The notes below the pieces were generated by a model. That model ran no database searches, was not told the DNA's origin, and saw only the letters and a program-made list of their open reading frames with translations. The position numbers and the translations under genes were made by a program. This document shows positions 16,517-24,532 of a DNA stretch of 64,000 nucleotides, piece after piece. The DNA is from Antricoccus suffuscus (GTDB lineage: Bacteria > Actinomycetota > Actinomycetes > Mycobacteriales > Antricoccaceae): positions 1 through 64,000 of the forward strand of contig NZ_PVUE01000013.1 in NCBI RefSeq assembly GCF_003003235.1. The letters are read 5' to 3'. The first letter of the stretch is position 1. The number at the start of each line of letters is the position of its first letter.

Positions 16517-17776
16517 CTACTGGTCGAGAAGGCCGAGCACGCCCCGGCGTCCGAGGTCGATGATCTGCTGGTCGCTGAGGCCAACTACCTTCGTCATCAC
16601 GGCCGCAGTGTCTTCCTTAAATCTGGGCGCGGGCGTACGCGTCCCGATGCGTTCGCCATCGATGCAGATGGGCAGCCCCGGGTAGCTGTGCGTCCCGACG
16701 CTCTCCAGCTGCAGTTCCTTGAAATACGCGGAGTGCGCAAGTTGCGGATCCGCGCAGATCGCCTTTGCCCCTTGCATCGGGGCAGCGGGGACGCCTAACG
16801 TCTGCAGATCCTGAGCGCCGGCTGCTGCATCAGCGATTGCTGCCGCGTAGGTCCGCAGCGCGTCATCGATCTGCCTCGCTGCACCCTCACGTTCGCGAAG
16901 AGTCTCAATGCCGGCGAGGTTCGCGTCAACGTCCACCAGGACCTCGCGTAGCTTGCGCCACTGCGCGTCGCTGGTAGCGGCGATCGCAAGCCATCCACCG
17001 TCTCCCGTGCGATAGAGCCCATGTGGCACGAAGCGGCGGTCAGCGTTAATTTCCTCGCGGATCGACTCTCCGACGCTCTCGGCGAGGTAATACTCACCGA
17101 GCAGAGGCATCATCGCCTCAGACTGCGCGAGAACGATGTGTCCCGGCGCGCCGGTACGGTTCCGGCGAAGTAGAGCGGTCACGACGGCGTTCCCGGCCAT
17201 CAATCCCGCAGCCGGGTCCCCGATTGCATAGCCGGTCAACAGCGGACCATCCTGACCACCTGTGAGTGTCGCGGCACCTGATTGCGCATCAAACTGCGCA
17301 CCAAACGCAGGCGCTGCAGCCTGAGGGCTGTCGGCGGTGTATCCCGGCATCTCGACCAGCACAATCTTCGGGTTGATGACCTTGAGCTCATCGAACCCGA
17401 GTCCCATCCGGTCCAGGACTCCCGGTCGATAGTTGGCGATCACCACATCGCTGGTGGCAACGAGTTGGCGCGCGATGTCCATGCCCTCGGCTGTTTTGAG
17501 GTCGACAACAACGCCCTTCTTATCGACGTTCTGGGTGTTGTACCAGGCATTGCGGTTGATCGAGTCCTCGCCGGGTGTGAGGTTTGGATATCTCAGCGCG
17601 ACATCCGTCTTGTTGCCGCGTAGCGCGTCTGGCTTATTGGGGCTCTCGAGCTTGATCACCTCGGCGCCCAGTCCGGCAAGCACCCGCGTCGCCATGGGGC
17701 CGGACCACACATGCGTCATATCCATGATCCGGACGCCGGTGAGCGGCAGCTTGTCGGGGCTCATTCTTTTGATCAC
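16517..17776 (-). CDS. type III CoA-transferase, larger member of a coupled pair
   Basis: A 419-residue CaiB/BaiF protein with VRIMDMTHVWSGPMATRVLAGLGAEV, KLESPNKPDALRG, VVVDLKTAEGMDIA, VVIANYRPGVLDRMGLGF and the catalytic-region aspartate in TGYAIGDPAAGLMAG. A GTG start at 17776 overlaps the TGA stop of the upstream gene (GTGA) and has GAGG seven bases before it; an ATG at 17764 is possible. The immediate coupling to another, shorter family III protein resembles BbsE/BbsF, where two such subunits form one succinyl-CoA-dependent transferase. Substrate unknown. Confidence 0.92.
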   Translation of the reverse strand: MIKRMSPDKLPLTGVRIMDMTHVWSGPMATRVLAGLGAEVIKLESPNKPDALRGNKTDVALRYPNLTPGEDSINRNAWYNTQNVDKKGVVVDLKTAEGMDIARQLVATSDVVIANYRPGVLDRMGLGFDELKVINPKIVLVEMPGYTADSPQAAAPAFGAQFDAQSGAATLTGGQDGPLLTGYAIGDPAAGLMAGNAVVTALLRRNRTGAPGHIVLAQSEAMMPLLGEYYLAESVGESIREEINADRRFVPHGLYRTGDGGWLAIAATSDAQWRKLREVLVDVDANLAGIETLREREGAARQIDDALRTYAAAIADAAAGAQDLQTLGVPAAPMQGAKAICADPQLAHSAYFKELQLESVGTHSYPGLPICIDGERIGTRTPAPRFKEDTAAVMTKVVGLSDQQIIDLGRRGVLGLLDQ

Positions 17777-18795
17777 GCGACGACCTCGCTCGCAGAGATG
17801 TGAGGACGGCCGCCGTCCACGGTGTACGGCGCCGCCGGGACTCGCCCTTGCCGACCATCCATTTCGACGTCACACCATGCACCCCGTTGCGAGAGTGACT
17901 CGTCGCCGAGAGCAGCCTCAGGCGAACGGATGTCGGTAATCGCGACGTTGTACTGCGCACCAGCGCGGCAGGCTTCGGCGACAGTCTTGTTCGAGGCCCA
18001 CTCATCCAGAACTATCCCCAGTGTCGCCATGTTCTCGAATCGAGCGCTGTTGTCGACGAACCGTGGATCCTCGAGAAGGTCCAGGCGGTCCAGAGTTTTC
18101 GCGATCGGCTCCCACGCGAACCCGGCGTACGACACGATGAATCCATCAGTACACCGGCTAACAAACCGTGGCCCGCTTTGCTCTTTCGTCGACTCGACCT
18201 TGTTGTACTCGTATTGCGTGGTGAGGTACGGAAGCAGCGAGACCACGGACTCAAAATTCGACACTCTGACCCTCGGGGTGGTGTACGACTCTTCGAGCGG
18301 CCCGTTCAAGTCGGCCTGCAACAGGCACGAGCACAGTGACTGGTAGAGGTACATTCCGGCCAGGTATTGAAACCTGTCGCCGTACCCGTAGACCGGCTCA
18401 TCGTCCCGCGTGAAGGTGTACCCGGTAGCACCGCCGAGTGTCGCGTAGACGAGTTCGGTTCCGCGCCAGCCTGCGTATGGTCCGTCTGTCGCGAATGCGT
18501 CAACCGTGCCAGTGACGGCAGACACGGCTGCATACAGCGTCCAGTCGATATTCGAGTCACCGATGACAACGTCGGCGCCGGCAACCATCTCCTGAAAACC
18601 AGTTTTGCTCAGCGTTTCGCTGTCCTGCACGACCTTGTGTGTGTTGAGGTAGGCATCACTCCATTTGTCGGTGCGTCCTGACGGCGTGCGCTGCCCGAGC
18701 CGCGTGACTGCGGCCCCGTTCATCGCGAAGATCCAGCCACAGAAACGCACCGCCGGCTCGTCGCCGACTTCCAATACTGTTATGCCTTCAAGCAT
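17773..18795 (-). CDS. divergent, short type III CoA-transferase-like protein
   Basis: A 340-residue protein, shorter than the usual 390-420. It keeps the family outline: ITVLEVGDEPAVRFCGWIFAMNGAAV, a reduced VIGDSNIDWT segment where partners have ENYRPG, the aspartate region VYGYGDRFQYLAGMYLYQSL, and LEDPRFVDNSARFENMATLG. Several normally conserved CoA-binding stretches are altered, so on its own it may be inactive. It is probably the second subunit of a heteromeric enzyme with the overlapping downstream gene. It lies 13 bases after the ABC permease. Confidence 0.78.
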   Translation of the reverse strand: MLEGITVLEVGDEPAVRFCGWIFAMNGAAVTRLGQRTPSGRTDKWSDAYLNTHKVVQDSETLSKTGFQEMVAGADVVIGDSNIDWTLYAAVSAVTGTVDAFATDGPYAGWRGTELVYATLGGATGYTFTRDDEPVYGYGDRFQYLAGMYLYQSLCSCLLQADLNGPLEESYTTPRVRVSNFESVVSLLPYLTTQYEYNKVESTKEQSGPRFVSRCTDGFIVSYAGFAWEPIAKTLDRLDLLEDPRFVDNSARFENMATLGIVLDEWASNKTVAEACRAGAQYNVAITDIRSPEAALGDESLSQRGAWCDVEMDGRQGRVPAAPYTVDGGRPHISASEVVA

Positions 18796-18808
18796 GATGT
18801 CCTCTCGC

Positions 18809-19681
18809 CTACTTGTTTTCTGATTTGGGTACGACGCTCATCGGCAGCAGTCTGCGAACGAGCGTGATCACGGTGTGCATCAACGCGCCGAGAATGGCGA
18901 GCAGGATCAGTACGCCGTACATTCCCGCGACATCGCCGTATGCCTGTCCCTGCGAGAGCACGTATCCGAGGCCCCCTTGAGCGCCGATCAATTCTGCTGC
19001 GACAGCGCCGAGCAGCGCGCCGATGAGAGCGACGTCGAGCGATGGAAATACGTACGACATGGCATTAGGTATCCGTAGGTAGCGCAATTCGTCCAATTTG
19101 CTGGCACCCATTGCCTTCATGAGGTTGAGTTCGTCCGGGTTGACCTCACCGAGGCCGGCGGTCGCGCTGGTCATTACCGGGAAGAAGGCCAGCATTGTCG
19201 CGATGATGACCTTGGGAGTCAGGTCATAGCCAAAGGCGACAATCAAGAGAGGAGCGATCGCGATCTTCGGGAAGCTCATCAGCGCAATCACGTAGGGATA
19301 GAACGCCGTATGCAGCGGCTTAACAAATGCGAACAACGCTCCGACTATCAGCCCAAGTGCGACACCGATGACAAATCCGAGCGCGGTCTCCTGCATCGTG
19401 ATGCCGATGTGCGGCCACCACTGCCCCTGGATCAGCCCCGCTTCGAAGGCATCAAGAACCGCGCTGAACTTCGGAAGCAGAAGCGGTGTAACCCACTCGT
19501 TTTGCGCCGCGACAATCCACACGCCGATGACGACGACGAGAACCCCAACCTGCATCGAGAGATTCCGGATCCGGCTATGGCGTCGGGCCGTTCTCCGCTG
19601 GGCCGCCGCGATCGTCGCGTACTCTTCTTCAGTCCGGTCCGGCGTTGTCATCGTGAGATGCTCCGCTGCTGTGGTCGTCAT
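18809..19681 (-). CDS. ABC transporter permease (SsuC/TauC type)
   Basis: A 290-residue inner-membrane protein, started at 19681 (MTTTAAEHLTMTTPD) where ATGA overlaps the ATPase stop; the longer frame is not supported. About six membrane segments are seen, beginning at VGVLVVVIGVWIVAA. The BPD_transp_1 coupling loop is FFPVMTSATAGLGEVNPDEL followed by NLMKAMGASKLDELRYLRIP, the EAA motif that docks on the ATPase. It forms the channel of the importer with the ATPase at 19678 and the lipoprotein at 14596. Only one permease gene is present, so the channel should be a homodimer. Confidence 0.93.
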   Translation of the reverse strand: MTTTAAEHLTMTTPDRTEEEYATIAAAQRRTARRHSRIRNLSMQVGVLVVVIGVWIVAAQNEWVTPLLLPKFSAVLDAFEAGLIQGQWWPHIGITMQETALGFVIGVALGLIVGALFAFVKPLHTAFYPYVIALMSFPKIAIAPLLIVAFGYDLTPKVIIATMLAFFPVMTSATAGLGEVNPDELNLMKAMGASKLDELRYLRIPNAMSYVFPSLDVALIGALLGAVAAELIGAQGGLGYVLSQGQAYGDVAGMYGVLILLAILGALMHTVITLVRRLLPMSVVPKSENK

Positions 19682-20472
19682 GCGGCACCTACGCGCGACT
19701 CGGTCTCCTCGTGCATGGGCCCGATAAGCCCCCGCACTCGCCTGACGATGTCGTAGAACGCGGCATCGGTGCGCAACTCCGGTGACCGCGGGCGCGCGAG
19801 CTTCACCTCGACGATCTCCTTGAGCCGGCCTGGTTTCGTGTTCATGACCCCGATTCGATCGGAGAGGTACACCGCCTCGGTGATGTTGTGCGTGATAAAT
19901 AGGACCGTCTTCGGACGCTCGGTCCACAACCGCAGCAACTCGTCGTTGAGAGTCTCCCGAGTAAACTCGTCAAGTGCGGAGAACGGTTCATCCATCAGCA
20001 AGACTGTTGGGTTGTTGACGAGCGCCCGCACGATGGCCGCACGTTGTTGCATTCCACCGGAGAGCTCGGATGGATAACGATCTTTGAAATCGCTCAATCC
20101 CGTAAGTTGCAGCAGATGATCGGCCATGTCCCGCGTCGATGTGCTGATCGCGTTCGCGACCTTTGCTGGTAGGAGTACGTTTTCGTAAACGGTGAGCCAT
20201 CGAAGGAGCGTTGCCTTCTGAAACACGATGCCGGTGCTTGGGTTGGGTCCGGTCACCGGGCTTCCGGCGATCCGGAGCGATCCGCTTGTCGAGTCAAGCA
20301 AACCAGCGACCATGTTCAGGATGGTTGATTTGCCGCATCCGGACGGCCCAACGAGCGAGAAGAACTCGCCCTCGTTAAGAGTCAGGTCGGTGTGCGTCAA
20401 GGCTTTAACCGGCGGAGCGCCGGGACGGTCGTAGGTCTTCGATACGCCGTCGATCTCGATACTTACGCTCAT
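19678..20472 (-). CDS. ABC transporter ATP-binding protein (SsuB/TauB type)
   Basis: A 264-residue ATPase. Walker A is GPSGCGKST near residue 40, the Q-loop VFQKATLLRWLTV, the signature LSGGMQQRAAIVRALVNNP, Walker B LLMDEPFSALD and the switch histidine in LFITHNITEAVYLSDR. This sequence style belongs to the nitrate/sulfonate/taurine group. A GAAAGGAA site precedes the ATG. It is the first gene after iclR, 100 bases away; that gap contains a short inverted repeat (CCCCA, GCAC, TGGGG near 20504-20517) but no evident terminator, so the operon may be transcribed from here or read through from iclR. Confidence 0.94.
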   Translation of the reverse strand: MSVSIEIDGVSKTYDRPGAPPVKALTHTDLTLNEGEFFSLVGPSGCGKSTILNMVAGLLDSTSGSLRIAGSPVTGPNPSTGIVFQKATLLRWLTVYENVLLPAKVANAISTSTRDMADHLLQLTGLSDFKDRYPSELSGGMQQRAAIVRALVNNPTVLLMDEPFSALDEFTRETLNDELLRLWTERPKTVLFITHNITEAVYLSDRIGVMNTKPGRLKEIVEVKLARPRSPELRTDAAFYDIVRRVRGLIGPMHEETESRVGAA

Positions 20473-20572
20473 GGAGTGTTCCTTTCGGAGCAGCTGTACC
20501 CCAGCACTGGGGCTAAGGGTGTTGTGGTTCGCAGTTCAGCAGTGAGTCACGGAGCCGGCAGCGAAGTGTGGG

Positions 20573-21334
20573 TCAACGTGTGGATGTGGCCTTCTTGAGT
20601 GCTTCTAGGAGCTCGGCAAACTTGTTTTGGATACGTTCGAGCGGACCAGAGAAGCCAATCGCGGCGATAACGTCTCCGAGCGGTGAACGAATTGGCACCG
20701 CGATTCCTCCGACTTCGGCGCGATACTCACCGCTGTTTACGGCGTGCCCTTCATTCCGGATCTTCGCGAGTTCGTCGCGCAGCTCAGAGGGCTCGGTCAT
20801 CGTGGTCGCGGTGAACTTTGTGAGGTCACCGTGGATGAGCCGGGTGATCTCCTCGGCCGGTCGGGCCGCGAGCAGCACTTTTCCGGTAGCCACGCAGTAC
20901 GCCGGCGAGCGCCCCCCAAGCTTCGTGTAGCTACGAATAGGGTGCCAACCGTCGTGTTTCCCTATATATACGGAAAACCCTTGGTCATAAACCGCAAGAT
21001 GGACGGTTTCACCGGTCTGGTCGCCGAGGCGATTTACCGTTTCCGCCCAAATTTCGCGCAGGTCTGTGGCTTCATGTGAACGAACGCCGATCCCCCACAA
21101 GCGCGTAGTGAGCCCGTACGTGTCATCGGATTGGCGGCGTTCGAGCCATCCCAGGAGGTCCATCGTGTGGACGATCCGGTAGGCCGTTTGCCGCGGTAGG
21201 CCAAGAGCATCGGCCAACTGCCGCAATGTGAGCCGCCCATCCGCGAGAACTTCAACCGCACCAAGCCCGTTGGACAGAGTATTCAAAAAGGCTGAGTCGT
21301 TGGCAATTATTGCTGCGTCGGCTCGGCAATACAC
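20573..21334 (-). CDS. IclR-family transcriptional regulator
   Basis: A 253-residue regulator. Residues about 20-80 are the winged helix-turn-helix (LTLRQLADALGLPRQTAYRI, VHTMDLLGWLERR) and the rest is the IclR effector domain (GDQTGETVHLAVYDQGFSVY, AYCVATGKVLLAARP, GGIAVPIRSPLGDVIAAIGF). The GTG at 21334 is the first possible start; an in-frame stop lies just upstream. A palindrome overlapping this start (21325-21347) is repeated upstream of the divergent CoA-transferase, so it probably controls itself and that gene, and may control the operon below it. The effector is presumably the operon's substrate or a CoA-free intermediate. Confidence 0.92.
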   Translation of the reverse strand: MYCRADAAIIANDSAFLNTLSNGLGAVEVLADGRLTLRQLADALGLPRQTAYRIVHTMDLLGWLERRQSDDTYGLTTRLWGIGVRSHEATDLREIWAETVNRLGDQTGETVHLAVYDQGFSVYIGKHDGWHPIRSYTKLGGRSPAYCVATGKVLLAARPAEEITRLIHGDLTKFTATTMTEPSELRDELAKIRNEGHAVNSGEYRAEVGGIAVPIRSPLGDVIAAIGFSGPLERIQNKFAELLEALKKATSTR

Positions 21335-21347
21335 TATTTGTATTCAC
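21325..21347. promoter_or_regulatory. candidate IclR operator at the iclR start
   Basis: Arms GGCAATAC and GTATTCAC separated by seven bases; six of eight positions pair. The left arm is identical to that of the perfect palindrome at 21626-21648, and the spacer is the same length. It overlaps the GTG start codon of the regulator, as expected of an autoregulatory roadblock or of a start lying slightly further downstream. Confidence 0.6.
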
Positions 21348-21568
21348 CACCTCGAGTAATGTATGAACATACTGCGGGCGGCTAAACGCGAATGTCAAGA
21401 GATTCGACAAAATTCGCAATTATCAAGCTTCCGAATCCAAGCCCCATCTCACGCGGCTTCATCTTCGTCCTAACTTTCCTACCATAGCGGCGATCGCGTG
21501 CTGTTCGTCGATCCCCCATCTGAAGCCACTGACCCAATGGCAAAATGCGGCGTCTTCGCGAATGCGTC
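21348..21568. other. intergenic region between iclR and the divergent CoA-transferase
   Basis: The whole interval from 21335 to 21711 lacks a credible gene. This part holds a short perfect inverted repeat (GTATG, two bases, CATAC at 21361-21372) and, read on the minus strand, a TTGACA box at 21398-21393 that could be the -35 of iclR, although no good -10 follows at standard spacing. The stretch is visibly more AT-rich than its surroundings. Confidence 0.4.
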
Positions 21569-21597
21569 TTGACACCGCTCGAAAGACACGGCATATT
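21569..21597 (+). promoter_or_regulatory. candidate promoter of the divergent CoA-transferase
   Basis: A perfect TTGACA at 21569-21574 and CATATT at 21592-21597 with 17 bases between them. Transcription would begin near 21604, just upstream of the palindrome at 21626-21648, which places the operator in a position suited to repression. Confidence 0.5.
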
Positions 21598-21625
21598 ACG
21601 ACCGGACTAATCGTTAAACGCTTTG

Positions 21626-21648
21626 GGCAATACGCATATTGTATTGCC
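21626..21648. promoter_or_regulatory. candidate IclR operator, perfect palindrome
   Basis: Perfect 8-base arms GGCAATAC and GTATTGCC separated by seven bases, 63 bases before the ATG at 21712. A second site with the same left arm and spacer overlaps the iclR start at 21325-21347. Length and symmetry suit an IclR dimer. Confidence 0.65.
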
Positions 21649-21711
21649 GCACGATGGTTGGGTGGCCTATTTAACGGGCGCCGAACAATCGATTCGGAAA
21701 AGAGGCTTCGA

Positions 21712-22984
21712 ATGCTGCCCGATTTCTCGGCGCGCGCAACAGCTCAACAGAATCAGATCGAAGATCATCAGCCATTCGCGGGCATCCGCATCTTGGACTT
21801 CACTCGCTATTTCGCTGGACCGTTTGGCACATTTCAGGTCGGCATGCTCGGTGCCGACGTCGTCAAGATCGAGACAGCCGAGGGTGACGAAAGCAGATAC
21901 TCGTACTCAGCTGCAAGCTCGGACGATCGCTGGGCCACCGCTGGTATTTCGCCAAGTTTCATGGCCCTGAACGTCAACAAAAGGAGCATCGCGTTGGACC
22001 TGAAGCAGCCAGGCGCGATGGAAGTAATCAAGCGGCTGGCTCGCGATGCAGATGTCGTGTGGGAAAACTTCCGACCCGGTGTTATGGATCGCCTCGGAAT
22101 CGGCTACGACGCTCTCGCGCAGATCAACCCCCAGCTGATCTACTGCTCGGTCTCGGGTTTCGGCAACAACGGTCCGGAGCGGAACACGGCGAGCTTCGAC
22201 GGGAAGATTCAAGCTATGTCCGGCATCATGAAAATTAATGGTGACCCTGGAGGCGGTCCGATGCGCGCCGGGATTGCCCTTGCCGACGCCACCGCGGGCC
22301 TCACCGCCGCCTTCGCCGTGGCCAGCGCCCTATATCAACGCACGGTCACTGGCCGCGGACAGTTTGTCGATGTCGCGATGTATGACTCGATGCTGAGCTT
22401 GATGGCTGATCAAGTCGCGAACTACACCGTGCTCGGCCAGCTAAGTCCCCAAGCCGGAAACCAAGCGGTGTCGGGCAAGCCGACTGGACACCGATTCCGG
22501 TGCGGAAACGGTTACGTCGTCTTGGCCGTCGTAACCGAGCGCCAGTTTGAGTCCTTGGTCCGGACACTGGGACGTCCCGAGATACTCGACGATCCGAGAT
22601 TTGCGACATGGGGCCGCACGCGGCGAAAACCGCGAAGAACTCCGAGTGTTGATTGAGTCCGCGATGGAGACGGGCGATCCATACGACTGGGAGCAACGCT
22701 TCGGCGCGGAGGGTGTCCCGTGCGGTGCTGTGCGTTCACTCGCCGAGGCACTACAGCATCCCCAACTCGCCCACCGAAACCTGCTCCAGGACGTCGAGAC
22801 TCCACTAGGAACGGTCCCATTAGCCGGAATCGGATTCGAGCTTGCGCACGGAAGCGCGGCCGTGACTCGGCCGGCACCTCTGGTAGGTCAGCACACCGAA
22901 GAAGTCCTCCTTGAGGCCGGATACAGCCGGGAGGCGATCGCCAACCTCCAATCTCAGAAGACAGTCACTCTCGCGACTATCTAA
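21712..22984 (+). pseudogene. type III CoA-transferase with a frameshift
   Basis: The start at 21712 (MLPDFSARATAQQNQ) has AGAGG seven bases upstream. The first frame carries the family landmarks IRILDFTRYFAGPFGTFQVG, VVWENFRPGVMDRLGIGYDA and the aspartate in RAGIALADATAGLTA, but ends at 22656 after DDPRFATWGR. The C-terminal part (GAARGENREELRVLIESA, VPCGAVRSLAEALQHPQL, VGQHTEEVLLEAGYS) is in the next frame and ends at 22984. One surplus base in the TGGGG run around 22607-22612 explains it; removing it gives an unbroken protein of about 423 residues. Either a recent mutation or a sequencing error. It is transcribed away from iclR and shares its operator type. Confidence 0.8.
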
Positions 22985-23102
22985 ACCCCAACGCGCAGTG
23001 TAAACAGTACAAAATACGCCGTAGCGTCTCTGGAAGGTATGAGTGACGCGTACACCAGTTATCACGGTCCGAGCGCGATCATTGCGCTGAAGGCCCGCTG
23101 GT

Positions 23103-23810
23103 CTAGATTCCCAGGTAGGCGTGCACCACCCGGTCATCGGACAGCACCGCGTCCGGCGAACCACCAAGTGAAATCGCGCCTTCCTCGATAACGACGATTC
23201 GGCTAGCGCAGATCGACGGAATGGTGAGGTTCTGTTCGACGACCAAGATCGTGGTGGTCCTCGCGATTTCGTTAATCGTCTCGGCAAGTTGATCGATGAT
23301 AATCGGCGCCAAACCCTGTGATGGCTCGTCCAGCATGAGTACCGAGGGCTCGGTGAGCATTGCGCGCGCGATCGCCAACATCTGACGTTCGCCACCTGAC
23401 AGCGTGCCTGCCGCCTGGTTCCTCCGCTCTCCCAAGCGCGGGAACAAGTCGATGACAGCAGCAATCCTGTCCGTGGTGTCAGTCGCCGACTTCGCCCGGA
23501 CACGAGCGCCAAGCTCAAGGTTCTCGAACACCGACATCGCCGGAAACGACTGCTGTCCCTCGGGGACGAGCACCAATCCTTGCTGCACTCGCCTATGGGC
23601 GCGGGTACGAGTGATATCGCGTCCTTCGAACCGGATCTGCCCTGATGTCGCCGGCTGTAGTCCGGCAAGTGTGCGCAACAAGGTCGACTTGCCGACGCCG
23701 TTCGTGCCGAGCACGGCTACTACCTCGCCTTGCTCGACCTCCAAGTCGATGCCGTGGATGATCGTCCGTTCGCCATAGCCCGCGACGAGTTGCTTCACAA
23801 CCAGGCTCAT
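23103..23810 (-). CDS. livF: HAAT-family ABC transporter ATPase (LivF-like)
   Basis: A 235-residue ATPase with Walker A GTNGVGKST, signature LSGGERQMLAIARAMLTEP, Walker B VLMLDEPSQGLAP and the short LivF-style C-terminus. It is the last gene of a five-gene importer operon, overlapping livG by four bases. The system imports amino acids, amides, urea or aromatic acids in various bacteria; the ligand here is unknown. Downstream the convergent CoA-transferase ends at 22984; a weak hairpin (AGCGC, seven bases, GCGCT at 23072-23088) lies between the two. Confidence 0.92.
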   Translation of the reverse strand: MSLVVKQLVAGYGERTIIHGIDLEVEQGEVVAVLGTNGVGKSTLLRTLAGLQPATSGQIRFEGRDITRTRAHRRVQQGLVLVPEGQQSFPAMSVFENLELGARVRAKSATDTTDRIAAVIDLFPRLGERRNQAAGTLSGGERQMLAIARAMLTEPSVLMLDEPSQGLAPIIIDQLAETINEIARTTTILVVEQNLTIPSICASRIVVIEEGAISLGGSPDAVLSDDRVVHAYLGI

Positions 23811-24532
23811 TCGTGGCTCCCTAAATAGGCGGCAAGCACGCGTTGATCACGTTGTATCTCCTCAGGCGAGCCCTCTGCGATGACCATTCCACCCTCAAGC
23901 ACGACAACGGAGTCGACGGTGTTCATCAAGAACCGCATGTTGTGGTCCACCAGCACAACGCCCGTACCGTCATCGCGAATACCGCGAATCAGGTTCGCGA
24001 GCATCGTCAGATCGTGACCGGTTAGCCCGGCTCCCGGTTCGTCGAGCAGGATGACTTTAGGTGCGGTAGACAGAGCGATGGCAACGCCCAATCTCCGCAA
24101 CTCACCGAACGACAGGCTCCCTGCAACTTCGTGGGCTCGTCCGCCCAGGTCCACTCGATCGAGGATCTGATGTGGATCAACAGGCCTCTTCGAATTGAGT
24201 CCTCCGATCGAGACATTCTCAACGACGGAAAACTCGCGGAACACCGTGGAAGCTTGGAATGTTCGCGCTACCCCGGATCGCGCGGCCTTGCCGAGGGTCC
24301 AACTTCGGTGCACGCCATCGAAGCGTATTCGCCCGCTGGTTGGCTGGATCAAACCACTCAGTACATTGACGAGCGTTGTCTTCCCTGCCCCGTTGGGACC
24401 GATGAGTCCGAGTACGCTGCCGCGACGTACGGCGAGGTCGACATCCTTCAGCGCCACGATACCGCCAAAACGAGCAGTGATCTTCTCGGCGGCGAGGACA
24501 ACAGTTTTGTCAATTGTCTCGGTCATTGCCAT
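23807..24532 (-). CDS. livG: HAAT-family ABC transporter ATPase (LivG-like)
   Basis: A 241-residue ATPase with Walker A GPNGAGKT, the LivG-typical FQASTVFREFSVVENV, signature LSFGELRRLGVAIALS and Walker B VILLDEPGAGL. The ABC signature is LSFGE rather than LSGGE, a common LivG variant. It overlaps livM by 23 bases and livF by four, so all are translated together. It energises the LivH/LivM channel with LivF. Confidence 0.92.
   Translation of the reverse strand: MAMTETIDKTVVLAAEKITARFGGIVALKDVDLAVRRGSVLGLIGPNGAGKTTLVNVLSGLIQPTSGRIRFDGVHRSWTLGKAARSGVARTFQASTVFREFSVVENVSIGGLNSKRPVDPHQILDRVDLGGRAHEVAGSLSFGELRRLGVAIALSTAPKVILLDEPGAGLTGHDLTMLANLIRGIRDDGTGVVLVDHNMRFLMNTVDSVVVLEGGMVIAEGSPEEIQRDQRVLAAYLGSHE

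Noticed and set aside
20499-20518. Inverted repeat CCCCA-GCAC-TGGGG between iclR and the ABC ATPase gene as a terminator
   Set aside because: The stem is only five or six bases and no T-run follows on the minus strand; not enough to separate two transcripts.
21361-21372. Palindrome GTATG-AA-CATAC as another IclR operator
   Set aside because: Arms differ from the GGCAATAC sites and there is only one copy, so it is noted in the intergenic entry but not called.
23072-23088. Weak hairpin between the convergent CoA-transferase and livF as terminator
   Set aside because: Five-base stem, no U-tract in either direction; mentioned in the livF entry only.
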